Assembly (NCBI RefSeq): GCF_001426865.1
Contig: NZ_LMFO01000005.1
Coordinates: 62,001 to 126,000 of the forward strand
DNA from: Paenibacillus sp. Root52
GTDB lineage: Bacteria > Bacillota > Bacilli > Paenibacillales > Paenibacillaceae
Length of the DNA: 64,000 nt
Reading direction: 5' to 3'
Shown here: one piece after another, positions 51,799 to 59,966 of the stretch
Position numbering within the stretch: the stretch's first letter is position 1
Layout: each line of letters starts with the position of its first letter
Position numbers and translations under genes: made by a program
The notes under the pieces: generated by a model
The model's database searches: none
The model's input: only the letters and a program-made list of their open reading frames with translations
What the model was told of the DNA's origin: nothing

Positions 51799-52778
51799 CA
51801 TATCAAGTCATTATTGATGATCAATATGACGTGACCAAACTGGTGGAGACGATTACGCTGAAGGATTCGCTCGAACAGATTGCCTATCAGGCCAACATCC
51901 GGCTGGCGGTGTCTGCATCTTCGGGTCTGCCTTCGATATCTCCGGGGATGCCGGTGCGGATCAGTGGGGTTCCTTTTGGCGAAAAGTCGAAGGTTTCTTT
52001 AGTGCATCCTGCTGTCATCTGGGAGGTCGAAAGCTCCAATAGTGGCACGAAGCGATTGTTTCTTACGGTGTACGACCGAATGATCTATTTGGAGAAGTCA
52101 GAGGACGAGTTCCTGTTACCGAAGGATCAGACCGCGACGCAGCGGCTCAAAACGTACGCTAAGGAATGGAAAATTCCCTGTGCTACGCTGCCAGATACGA
52201 AAACCAAGCTCGGTAAGGCGGTGTATCGGGCGCAGACGATTTTCTCGATGATGTTTGCCGATCTGAAGGAAACTGCGAAGTCAGGTGGAGACATGTATCA
52301 TCCTCGAATGACTCCTGGCGGGTTGCAGCTCTATAAGGTGGGCAGTAACACGAAGGTGCACGAGCTGGATCGGCTCATCGATCTGACTCAGATGCGGACA
52401 CTCGAAGGCGCTGTTACAAAGGTGAAAGTCATGGCGGCTTCAGAGTCGGGGAGCGGGAAAGAGGCTCCCTCCAAAGTGCTCGCCATTGAGCAGGACGGTG
52501 TAGCTGAACTCGGTACATTGCAAAAGCTGGTCGAAGACGATCAGGTGAAAACAGCGGCTGCCGCCAAAAAACTGGCGAAGAGTCGTCTGGCTGGGATTCA
52601 GGAGACGTTTACCGTAACTGCCCCAGATATCAATACCATTCGTGCCGGGGATGCCGTGTTATTGAAAGGGCTGAAGCTAATCGTCATGTCGGTGAGCCGA
52701 GATCTATCTGGAGCTGGAACGATGACGTTGGAACTAGCTACGGCGGAGATGGTGAGAAGGAGGGTTTACCTTGAATAA
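51795..52778 (+). CDS. xkdQ: Baseplate hub protein (XkdQ-like)
   Basis: The 327-residue protein (PBSX XkdQ is of similar size) begins TYQVIIDDQYDVTKLVETIT with GTG overlapping the previous stop. YLEKSEDEFLLPKDQTATQRL and DINTIRAGDAVLLKGLKLIV are typical of this gp27/gpD-like hub family. It also resembles the late-control D fold. Confidence 0.88.
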   Translation: MTYQVIIDDQYDVTKLVETITLKDSLEQIAYQANIRLAVSASSGLPSISPGMPVRISGVPFGEKSKVSLVHPAVIWEVESSNSGTKRLFLTVYDRMIYLEKSEDEFLLPKDQTATQRLKTYAKEWKIPCATLPDTKTKLGKAVYRAQTIFSMMFADLKETAKSGGDMYHPRMTPGGLQLYKVGSNTKVHELDRLIDLTQMRTLEGAVTKVKVMAASESGSGKEAPSKVLAIEQDGVAELGTLQKLVEDDQVKTAAAAKKLAKSRLAGIQETFTVTAPDINTIRAGDAVLLKGLKLIVMSVSRDLSGAGTMTLELATAEMVRRRVYLE

Positions 52779-53181
52779 CGATGATCCATATGGACAGTTT
52801 GCCGATGTGATGCGTGGTGCGATGAGCAATCATTCTCGTCAAGCCGTTAGTGGAATGGGTGCTGTGTTGGGCACGGTGACGTCATCGGGTGTGAAGCTGG
52901 ATGATTTCAAGCATGAGGTGCAGGATTATCTTGTTGCTGAGTTTCCCGGAACATTGACGCTGCCAGAGCGTGAGGTTGTTGGCGCAATCTCAGGAATCGG
53001 TGATGTGGCGAATGGCGGGACGACGAGCGTAGGACGGTTTCTTTTGCAGGAGAGTGAAGTAGATGAAGCCAATTGGTCGCTGGGAAAAGGCTTGAAACCT
53101 GGGGATCGTGTACTTGCCATGCGCGTGAATAGCGGAAACGACATTGTAGTGCTGTGTAAGGTGGTGAGTGCGAATGCCTAG
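52771..53181 (+). CDS. xkdR: DUF2577-family baseplate protein (XkdR-like)
   Basis: The 136-residue protein starts at TTG after AAGGAGGG, overlapping xkdQ by 8 bp. MNNDDPYGQFADVMRGAM and KGLKPGDRVLAMRVNSGNDIVVL (in parts) fit the family, with an OB-like beta barrel at the C-terminus. Likely part of the spike/hub complex. Confidence 0.85.
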   Translation: MNNDDPYGQFADVMRGAMSNHSRQAVSGMGAVLGTVTSSGVKLDDFKHEVQDYLVAEFPGTLTLPEREVVGAISGIGDVANGGTTSVGRFLLQESEVDEANWSLGKGLKPGDRVLAMRVNSGNDIVVLCKVVSANA

Positions 53182-53629
53182 TCTGTTTCCTGATCGAGGT
53201 GTGGTCTGGGGCGATGAGGAGGATCTGTCAGGTTTGGCTTCGGAAGAGGTGACCTTTGGACGAAGCTGGCGATTCGACTATGATACGGGGGATTTTGTGC
53301 TGACTCCGAGTGGGAAGGTCGCTGTGGCAGATGCTCATGAGGCCTGGGTTCAGTGGTGCATCAAAGCGGTCAAAACACCGCGGTACCGGCATGTGATCTA
53401 TTCGCGGAACTATGGCTCCGAGCTTGAGGATCTGATCGGGCAGGGGGATCGCCGGGGGGTGATGGAAAGTGAGATCGCTCGTATGGTGAGTGAGACGTTG
53501 CTGGCAGATCCGCGCACCGAATCGGTAGATCAGTTCACATTCAACTGGAACCTTGAGCAATGTATGTTTTCTTGCCGGGTGGCGAGTGTGCAGGAAGAGA
53601 TGTTTATTTTGGAAAGTGAGGTGATCTGA
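53174..53629 (+). CDS. xkdS: DUF2634-family baseplate wedge protein (XkdS-like)
   Basis: The protein has about 151 residues and a gp25/lysozyme-like wedge signature: SWRFDYDTGDFVLTPSGKVA, EAWVQWCIKAVKTPRYRHVIYSRNYGSEL in parts. ATG 53174 overlaps the xkdR stop. It should connect hub and J wedge. Confidence 0.88.
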   Translation: MPSLFPDRGVVWGDEEDLSGLASEEVTFGRSWRFDYDTGDFVLTPSGKVAVADAHEAWVQWCIKAVKTPRYRHVIYSRNYGSELEDLIGQGDRRGVMESEIARMVSETLLADPRTESVDQFTFNWNLEQCMFSCRVASVQEEMFILESEVI

Positions 53630-53633
53630 CGGG

Positions 53634-54773
53634 ATGGTTGAGATGCCGCGTTATTTGGAAGATCAGACCGAGGAACAGATTATGCAGCGCATGCTGGATC
53701 GGTTGCCCGCGGATCTGGATAATTCAGAGGGTTCTTTCTTGTGGGATGCAGAGGCTCCGGTAGCGTTCATGTTATCTGAAGCCGCGCTCTGGGCACAGGA
53801 ATTATTACGGCGTGGATTCGCAAGTACCGCTGCGAGCAGTGATCCGAATTTCCGTTCGGAGGAGCTGGATTTACGTACTGGGGAGCATGGCATTGTTCGG
53901 CGGGCTGCAGTGGTGGCACAAGGTGTAGTGAGATTCGTAGGTACGCCGGGGAAGGTGGTGCCAGCAGGCACCGTAGTTGCAACACTCGCGGATGAAGTAT
54001 CGGGCGAAGCCTCGCTAGAATATGAAACGGTTGGCCGTATGGAGCTAGGTGAGGATGGTTCTGGCATGGTCGGTGTACGAGCACTCGTTGCGGGAAAAGA
54101 AAGCAATGTGCCAGCAGGCACGGTAACCGTGCTGTCTACACCGATGAGCGGCGTGACTTCGGTCACGAACATGGATGTGATCAAGGGCGGTGCGGATATT
54201 GAAGCAGATACCGCTTTGCTAGAACGTTTCTATGCCAAAGTCCGCAATCAGGGAACCAGTGGTAACAAAGCTCAATATGTACAGTGGGCAAGCGAAGTTC
54301 CGGGCGTTGGAGCGACGCGTGTTATTCCGCTCTGGCAGGGGCCGGGCAGTGTGGGGTTGTATTTGCTGGATATAGATAAACGAGCTGCCGGAAGTGATCT
54401 GGTGGCGGCCGTGCAGAAGTACGTAGACCCAACACAGGATGGACAAGGTGAAGGCGTTGCACCCGCGGGGCCTGTGGTCACCGTCATGCCGGCAGAGGAA
54501 GTGCCGATGAACATTCAGGTGAAGCTGACACTGGCGAGTGATGCCACACTAGCCGATGTGCGGGAGTTAATCGAACGCGGGGTGACCGCGTATCTGAAGC
54601 AGCTTGCTTTTGCCGATCCGCTCGTACGCTACACACGTATTGCTGCCATCCTACTCGACATTCCGCCGATCATCGACTATTCGGAGCTTACCGTGAATGG
54701 TGTGAGTGACCAGAATATCGAGATGACAGCAAGTCAGGTGGCGGTGTTAGGAACGGTGGATGTGCATGAATAG
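53634..54773 (+). CDS. xkdT: Baseplate J-like protein (XkdT)
   Basis: The 379-residue protein has MLDRLPADLDNSEGSFLWDA at the N-terminus and RFYAKVRNQGTSGNKAQYVQWA in the middle, the conserved Baseplate_J core. It forms the wedge that triggers sheath contraction. It ends at 54773, leaving a 125-bp gap before xkdU. Confidence 0.92.
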   Translation: MVEMPRYLEDQTEEQIMQRMLDRLPADLDNSEGSFLWDAEAPVAFMLSEAALWAQELLRRGFASTAASSDPNFRSEELDLRTGEHGIVRRAAVVAQGVVRFVGTPGKVVPAGTVVATLADEVSGEASLEYETVGRMELGEDGSGMVGVRALVAGKESNVPAGTVTVLSTPMSGVTSVTNMDVIKGGADIEADTALLERFYAKVRNQGTSGNKAQYVQWASEVPGVGATRVIPLWQGPGSVGLYLLDIDKRAAGSDLVAAVQKYVDPTQDGQGEGVAPAGPVVTVMPAEEVPMNIQVKLTLASDATLADVRELIERGVTAYLKQLAFADPLVRYTRIAAILLDIPPIIDYSELTVNGVSDQNIEMTASQVAVLGTVDVHE

Positions 54774-54898
54774 TGTAGGTGTAGAGGTAAGGAGTGCTGT
54801 AGAAAGGGTCAATGAGGATAAATTCGTTGGGGCTCTGAGGTTAGAACGGCCGATTAAGAAGCTTTCCTTTGATGTAAAAAGAAAGGGGGACGCAGAAC

Positions 54899-55489
54899 AT
54901 GAGTGTTCCTTCTGCTGTAAATGCTGGACTGACGAGTGAAAAGGGGAGAGAAATGTTCTCCTTCTTACCTCAGTATTATGAGACTTCGCGGGTGATGCAA
55001 GCCGATATGCATTCCAAAGGTACCGAGATGGATTCCTTATATCAGGCATTGGATGAGACGTTGGATCAATTTTTTGTCCGTACCGCGACATGGGGATTAG
55101 GCTACTGGGAGCAGGAGCTGGGCATTGAGACAGACCGTCTCAAACCTGTGGAACAACGGCGTGCTGTCGTCGAGTCCAAGCTACGAGGAGCTGGGAAGTT
55201 CTCTGGCAGGCTTGTTGCCAACGTGGCTGAAGCATATGTCGGAGGTAAGGTGGATGTCTCTTTTCAGCCGGAAGCATGGAGCTTTACCGTGAGTTTTGTG
55301 GATACGATGGGCATTCCGCCCAATATCGACGATCTCAAATGGGCAATTGATGATTTGAAGCCAGCGCATATGGCTGTGGAGTACGAGTATCACCATCTGA
55401 TCTGGAACGATCTGGACAAGAAACAGATTACCTGGGATGAACTAGACGCCGCGTCCCTGACGTGGAACGAACTGGAGGTATGGGCATAA
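54899..55489 (+). CDS. xkdU: YmfQ/DUF2313-family tail protein (XkdU)
   Basis: The 196-residue protein reads FSFLPQYYETSRVMQADMHS, then FVRTATWGLGYWEQELGIET and VVESKLRGAGKFSGRLVANV, as in XkdU-type proteins that attach fibres to the baseplate. GAAAGGGGGACGCAGAAC precedes the ATG. The repeated ITWDELD/LTWNELE ending overlaps the fibre gene start (TAATG). Confidence 0.9.
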   Translation: MSVPSAVNAGLTSEKGREMFSFLPQYYETSRVMQADMHSKGTEMDSLYQALDETLDQFFVRTATWGLGYWEQELGIETDRLKPVEQRRAVVESKLRGAGKFSGRLVANVAEAYVGGKVDVSFQPEAWSFTVSFVDTMGIPPNIDDLKWAIDDLKPAHMAVEYEYHHLIWNDLDKKQITWDELDAASLTWNELEVWA

Positions 55490-56010
55490 TGCCAAAAGAA
55501 ACCGATCGACTAAAGTTACCACTGCCCTTGGGGAATGAGAGTGTAACCCGGGAGAGTATTAATGGGATTTTTGAGAAGATTGATGCAGGTGTGGCGACAC
55601 GTGAGGATTTGGATACGCTCCATGAAGCGGTGAGTGAAGACAGATTAGCGGCTCAAAAATATGTGGATGATAAGTCATGGCAAAGACATAAATTGACGCA
55701 GGACACTGGCGTATGTATAAACGTAAGTAATGGAAATGCGAATAATCTAGTCCTTAACGGAGACTATGTTGGACAAAACGTTGCAAACGCACCTATAGCG
55801 GCTGTAGGGATATCATGGTGGTACTTTAGGGTAACGGCTTACGCTAACGTATGGGTAAAACAAGAAGCGATTAACATGTTCACAAACACTTACTTGCAGC
55901 GTACTGGCTCAGATGCTGGTGGAGGTGTGATATCTTGGGGGGCTTGGTCAAAGGATGTTTTCGCGGAAATATCAGACCTACTCTCGGAAAACTTATGGGG
56001 GGTGTTATAG
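55489..56010 (+). CDS. Tail fibre protein with pyocin-knob-like domain
   Basis: The 173-residue protein has an N-terminal baseplate attachment part (MPKETDRLKLPLPLGNESVT, ESINGIFEKIDAGVATREDL). From about residue 75 a beta domain ends NTYLQRTGSDAGGGVISWGAW, with the pattern (WVKQEAI, YLQR, WGAW) of pyocin knob domains found in bacteriocin and phage receptor-binding proteins. ATG 55489 follows GGAGG. From about 55700 the DNA is AT-richer than the baseplate genes. Confidence 0.75.
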   Translation: MPKETDRLKLPLPLGNESVTRESINGIFEKIDAGVATREDLDTLHEAVSEDRLAAQKYVDDKSWQRHKLTQDTGVCINVSNGNANNLVLNGDYVGQNVANAPIAAVGISWWYFRVTAYANVWVKQEAINMFTNTYLQRTGSDAGGGVISWGAWSKDVFAEISDLLSENLWGVL

Positions 56011-56316
56011 ATGACAGTAGTATCGAAAAGGCTAGGTAGAGGCGGACTAACTACATCTAGTGCAGCATTGTATACTGTACCAGCAAACACGACTACAATA
56101 ATCAAGGCAATCACTATTTGTAACTCAGGCAATACTCCTGTGACATTCGATTTATCATTCCATAGCATCTGGTTTGCTTATGAACACACGATGAAGCCTA
56201 ACGACACATTAACCATTCCTAATGTAGATCAGATACTTACCGCCGGGGAAGCTATAAGGGGAAAGGCTTCAAACGCCAATGTCACTTACCATATTAGTGG
56301 TAAAGAGGTGATATAA
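56011..56316 (+). CDS. Small beta-sandwich tail accessory protein
   Basis: The 101-residue protein has TTSSAALYTVPANTTTIIKA and ITICNSGNTPVTFDLSF, a pattern common in small phage-tail beta proteins. It may decorate or cap the fibre. Starts one base after the fibre gene stop. Confidence 0.6.
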   Translation: MTVVSKRLGRGGLTTSSAALYTVPANTTTIIKAITICNSGNTPVTFDLSFHSIWFAYEHTMKPNDTLTIPNVDQILTAGEAIRGKASNANVTYHISGKEVI

Positions 56317-56750
56317 TGCCAGGGATAGATAACTACTCATTGGATAATTACGGATTGGATGGATCTGAATTTGAGTTCTCGCCAGGTGGATTTTACCTCT
56401 ATAATGGCACACAATTGTTCAGGTCTTATCAAACGGGCAAAAAAAAACTCATTTCATTTTTGATGATTTTCCCAGGTACGTATAGAGTTGAATTCGAATT
56501 AACGGCATGGCGAGGTAATGAAGTTCAAGTTACTTCATATGGACAAATTTATGTAGATGGAGTTCCTTGCGGAATCATCAGATCGTCTAATTCAAACTCG
56601 TACACCCTTTTTATCGAAGACATTAAAGTTAACGGTGGAGAAAAAATAGAAATTTGGCAATGGCAAACTGGCGCTAATGGCATTTCCTATGCGGAACTCG
56701 CAAATCCTAAAATTCGATGTCAAGAATTAATGATACAAACAGCAGTGTAA
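56316..56750 (+). CDS. Beta-rich tail-tip/fibre protein
   Basis: The 144-residue protein has SPGGFYLYNGTQLFRSYQTG and SYTLFIEDIKVNGGEKIEIW, a jelly-roll-like sequence without a named family. Its position in the fibre cassette suggests receptor binding. Starts overlapping the previous stop (TAATG). Confidence 0.55.
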   Translation: MPGIDNYSLDNYGLDGSEFEFSPGGFYLYNGTQLFRSYQTGKKKLISFLMIFPGTYRVEFELTAWRGNEVQVTSYGQIYVDGVPCGIIRSSNSNSYTLFIEDIKVNGGEKIEIWQWQTGANGISYAELANPKIRCQELMIQTAV

Positions 56751-56763
56751 AGGAGGAATCGGA

Positions 56764-57051
56764 ATGAATTACGTATTTCAGTTTAATTCTTCAGATGAAC
56801 GCGACAACCTTATCATAGAGCATGATGATAAATTCTTAATTGAAGAACGGAACATAACAGAAGGAAATTTCTTGGTGTTTTCCGATGAACGACCACAACC
56901 ACCAATCGTTTACGTTTCAGTCCCAAGTGAAGAATTTGAGAATCTGAAGCAAGAAAGTACGCTTCTGAAAGCTCAGAGTAATGCCCTGTCTGATCGAGCA
57001 GACTTTGTCGAAGATGTGATTGCAGAAATGGCTGAACAGGTTTACGGATGA
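56764..57051 (+). CDS. Small fibre-cassette protein with C-terminal coiled coil
   Basis: The 95-residue protein starts after AAAGGAGGAATCGG. The N-terminal half is acidic; the C-terminal half (EEFENLKQESTLLKAQSNAL) is a short coiled coil. Its position corresponds to XkdV/W-type genes. I do not recognise the family. Confidence 0.55.
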   Translation: MNYVFQFNSSDERDNLIIEHDDKFLIEERNITEGNFLVFSDERPQPPIVYVSVPSEEFENLKQESTLLKAQSNALSDRADFVEDVIAEMAEQVYG

Positions 57052-57098
57052 TTCGGCGTTTCATTACATGGTTATTTCTGAAAGGAGGTGACACAGAT

Positions 57099-57230
57099 AT
57101 GATGGCTATGTTCTTCGCACAACGTGTGATCCTGGGCAAAACTGAGTACAAGGTGGTACCCACTACACTGAAACCCGACGTTAAAGAGATTTTGACAGAT
57201 AGCGGACTTGAATTTTTGATTGTTGAGTAA
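57099..57230 (+). CDS. Short phage protein (XkdX/CD1375-like)
   Basis: The 43-residue protein (MMAMFFAQRVILGKTEYKVV, LKPDVKEIL) resembles the tiny proteins found between fibre and holin genes. ATG 57099 has a near-perfect AAAGGAGGTGAC site; the frame opens at ATG 57048, overlapping the previous stop, so a longer coupled form is possible. Confidence 0.6.
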   Translation: MMAMFFAQRVILGKTEYKVVPTTLKPDVKEILTDSGLEFLIVE

Positions 57231-57309
57231 CAAGCGTACCCAAGTGGTGCGCTATTATTATGCCCTCTGGAGTGGTCAAGCGGGCATATTGAAGAAGGGG
57301 GGAAGTGAG

Positions 57310-57795
57310 TTGGAGACAGTAGGTAAATGGCTTGTGGCTGTTTGGAGCACGACAGCCTCATACTTCTTTGGTGGTTGGTCGGGTGTGCTGGGTGTATTGC
57401 TGGTATTTGTAGCATTGGATTATATGACAGGATTTGCAGCCGCAGCTATGACAGGTACGCTAAAGAGTAACACGGGGATGTTCGGCATTGCACGTAAGGT
57501 ATTCATTTTTGCAATGGTATCGGTGGCTCATCTGGTGGACGGTGTTCTGGGAGACGGACATTTGTTCAGGGATGCGGTCGCCTTTTTTTATATCGCGAAT
57601 GAGCTGTTGTCTATTATTGAAAATGGTGGCAAGCTGGGCGCACCCATTCCGCCTGCGATTCGGCAGGCAATAGAAGTGCTCAAGGGTAAGGGAGGAGCCG
57701 GGGATAACCCCGGTAACCTCCCTTTTAAGTCTAATGAATCTCTTGCTCAAACGGATTATGATAGTGACACACACAAGAAAAAAGATAAAAAGTAG
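57310..57795 (+). CDS. Phage holin (toxin-secretion/lysis type)
   Basis: The protein has about 161 residues. Hydrophobic segments include LGVLLVFVALDYMTGFAAAAM and FIFAMVSVAHLVDGVLG. FFYIANELLSIIENGGKLGA is the holin-family signature. The start is TTG 57310 with AAGGGGGGAAG upstream; the open frame from 57220 has no site. The charged tail DSDTHKKKDKK is typical. It permeabilises the membrane so that the lysin, or the particles, can leave. Confidence 0.88.
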   Translation: METVGKWLVAVWSTTASYFFGGWSGVLGVLLVFVALDYMTGFAAAAMTGTLKSNTGMFGIARKVFIFAMVSVAHLVDGVLGDGHLFRDAVAFFYIANELLSIIENGGKLGAPIPPAIRQAIEVLKGKGGAGDNPGNLPFKSNESLAQTDYDSDTHKKKDKK

Positions 57796-58257
57796 TTGCA
57801 TCTTTACAGTATTCATCTATCGCACAAAAATACAAATCTAATAGCAATTCAAATAGTGTGTTGAATGCAAACCTATAGCAAAACGAATAGGACTAGCCTC
57901 GAAGAATATTTTAGATTCATTTAGCTAATAAACTAGGAATAGAGTAGATCCAACAGTTTTATCTATCACTAAAATGATCAACCTTACTCTAAATTAGGAG
58001 TCCAAACTCTATGGATAATAGCAAACGAAGAGAGCTCTGTCATTTTAGTGATTTGTACCTAACCACTAAACGTGTTTTGTTTTATAACACACCACACGAA
58101 CCCTAACCAACCCAGCAACCACCAAACCTAATCCAACAACATTCCTCCTAAACTCCCCAATCTTCCAAACATCAGGACATGCACACAGGCAAGCTACCTT
58201 GTCCTGACATCTACTATATACAAACGGCAAACTTGCCGCGTAAAGGGTGTGAGAACC
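57796..58257. other. Holin-lysin gap with inverted repeats and a C-rich tract
   Basis: The roughly 460-bp gap holds a perfect 13-bp inverted repeat ATCACTAAAATGA / TCATTTTAGTGAT (57965-57977, 58040-58052). Further hairpins are TCAGGACA / TGTCCTGA (58172-58179, 58200-58207) and CGGCAA-AC-TTGCCG (58225-58238). From about 58055 to 58170 the plus strand is almost free of G and rich in C and A. No gene is supportable. Confidence 0.6.
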
Positions 58258-59202
58258 ATGCAAAAGAGAACGCCAGGCAACACGCAGGGCATCGACGTCT
58301 CCCGTTATCAGGGCACGATTGATTGGGCCAAAGTTAAGGCAAGTGGCATGACATTTGTGTTCATCAAGGCTACGGAGGGACGAACGTATACCGATCCAAA
58401 TTTTCAGCAAAACGTAGCTGGCGCACTTGCGGCTGGCATGCTGGTGGGAACGTATCATTTTTTCCGCGGAACCTCTACAGAGATCGCCAAAGCCGAAGCG
58501 GCGCATTATGCGAACACTTTGCAGAAGGTCGGGGGTGCGAAAGCATTACAATTACCTCCTGTCATGGACTATGAGAATAACCCCGGTAATTTGAGCAGAG
58601 CGCAGATGAACACTGTAGCCAAAGCCTTTTTAACCGAATTACAACGTCTTACTGGCATAAAACCAATTATATATACGGGCAATTCATTTGCTGGAAACTT
58701 TGATGCCTCGCTCGGAACGTATGATCTATGGATCGCGCGTTACAGCAACACACGGGTGCCGGATGATCAGCCTGCCTGGAAACGTTGGACGTTCTGGCAA
58801 TATACAGATTCAGGTAAAGTAAGCGGTATTGCGGGCAACGTCGACATGAATGAATTTGAAGGGACGGCAGCGCAGCTACGAGCCAGATATGCACCTGCAA
58901 CGACACCTCCAAATCCTCCAAAACCGACAGAACCCACGAATCCGCCGAACCCAACCGAACCACCGAAAGGGGGCGAACCGATGACAACTGAAGAGAAAGC
59001 AGCGTTTGATGCGTTGAAGGCACAGGTGGAGAGACTACAGGCACGCCAACAAATGGAGGTTCCGGTATGGGCCAAAGCGGCTGTAGAAGCTGCATTAGCC
59101 TATGATCCGAAGAACCCATTGTTTAGCATCGATAATGGAGCGAGTTACGACTTTTATCGTTTTATCACGGTCATGCACCGTAGAGGTTTGTTTAAAAAAT
59201 AA
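58258..59202 (+). CDS. GH25 endolysin (lysozyme) with separable C-terminal domain
   Basis: The 314-residue protein lacks a signal peptide. The GH25 domain (about 12-205) shows GIDVSRYQGTIDWAKVKA and FIKATEGRTY near the start, DYENNPGN with catalytic acids, and WQYTDSGKVSGIAGNVDMNE in parts. A Pro/Thr linker (PPNPPKPTEPTNPPNPTEPP) leads to a helical C-terminal domain (VPVWAKAAVEAALAYDPKN, FITVMHRRGLFKK). ATG 58258 is 10 nt from AAAGGG; GTG 58249 is closer but too near the site. An internal start lies at 58981. Confidence 0.9.
   Translation: MQKRTPGNTQGIDVSRYQGTIDWAKVKASGMTFVFIKATEGRTYTDPNFQQNVAGALAAGMLVGTYHFFRGTSTEIAKAEAAHYANTLQKVGGAKALQLPPVMDYENNPGNLSRAQMNTVAKAFLTELQRLTGIKPIIYTGNSFAGNFDASLGTYDLWIARYSNTRVPDDQPAWKRWTFWQYTDSGKVSGIAGNVDMNEFEGTAAQLRARYAPATTPPNPPKPTEPTNPPNPTEPPKGGEPMTTEEKAAFDALKAQVERLQARQQMEVPVWAKAAVEAALAYDPKNPLFSIDNGASYDFYRFITVMHRRGLFKK
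58981..59202 (+). CDS. Possible internally started C-terminal lysin domain
   Basis: An in-frame ATG at 58981 follows AAAGGGGG (58966-58973) by 7 nt, as good a ribosome site as any in the window. The product would be 73 residues: a coiled segment (EEKAAFDALKAQVERLQARQ) and the putative wall-binding end. Several Gram-positive phage lysins are known to make such a second product that assembles with the full-length enzyme. Confidence 0.5.
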   Translation: MTTEEKAAFDALKAQVERLQARQQMEVPVWAKAAVEAALAYDPKNPLFSIDNGASYDFYRFITVMHRRGLFKK

Positions 59203-59258
59203 TACAGATTTCAAATGAATATACGCATTCTACATGTAAACGTAGGATGACCAAAGCC

Positions 59259-59296
59259 AAAGACGCCATTCTCTAATGAGATGGCGTCTTTCTTTA
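59259..59296 (+). terminator. Terminator of the tail-lysis cluster
   Basis: Perfect 11-bp stem AAAGACGCCAT / ATGGCGTCTTT followed by CTTT. Confidence 0.85.
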
Positions 59297-59447
59297 TGCT
59301 TCAATAGCTAATCATTTTACACGGGAACGGAGTGGGGAGAAAAACTGAAGAAGCTGAAGCGTTAGCCCAAAAGCTTTTTGAAAAGAAATCTGGGGACACA
59401 GCGACCTTCAAGGCTGTTCTATATCGGAGTTGCAGCGCAACCAATCT

Positions 59448-59966
59448 TTAGTTCTGTTTCTCCAACAAAGGTACTAAATGCGAATCATAATACTGCTGAA
59501 ACGCTTCTTTGGTGCGATCATCTTCTAATGCCCTTTTGGATAGAATCATCGCTTGTAAATCAGAAACGTGTAGATAGTAGTGCTTCTCATCCTCCCGTAC
59601 AACGACAAACTGATCCCATGCCAAGAAATTTTGATTGTTCTTCGTCGTTCGCGTGATGCCTTGCTCATCTAACAACATCGTATTAAGGCCAAGGACGCCA
59701 TTTAAATTCTGTTTTTTCATCATCCGAACTATGGAGAAGAGTGTTAATTTTTTGTATAAGCTAGGGAAAACGATGATCCATAGTAGAATGATTCCAATAG
59801 TTAAAAGTGAAACAGGGGTTTGAAAAATGAGATTTAAAAATAATAATGAAATCGGAAATCCAGAGAGTAAAATATATTTTACCTTACGATGATGCTTCGA
59901 TTTTGAGATCACATTTTTCTGTAAGTCGATTAGATCCTCGAAGGATAGGTTGAACTGTAGCTTCAC
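59448..59966 (-). CDS. YcxB-like membrane protein
   Basis: The 172-residue protein has two hydrophobic segments near the N-terminus (ILLSGFPISLLFLNLIF, VSLLTIGIILLWIIVF) and a soluble C-terminal half with LLDEQGITRTTKNNQNFLAWDQFVVVREDE in parts, matching the YcxB-like C-terminal domain. Starts at GTG with GGAGGCG upstream. Function unknown; unrelated to the tail cluster. Confidence 0.7.
   Translation of the reverse strand: MKLQFNLSFEDLIDLQKNVISKSKHHRKVKYILLSGFPISLLFLNLIFQTPVSLLTIGIILLWIIVFPSLYKKLTLFSIVRMMKKQNLNGVLGLNTMLLDEQGITRTTKNNQNFLAWDQFVVVREDEKHYYLHVSDLQAMILSKRALEDDRTKEAFQQYYDSHLVPLLEKQN

Noticed and set aside
54766..54939. 57-codon frame between xkdT and xkdU ending in a Cys-rich stretch (ECSFCCKCW)
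   Set aside because: Overlaps both neighbours, has only a weak ribosome site and no counterpart in PBSX order; could be real but not supportable.
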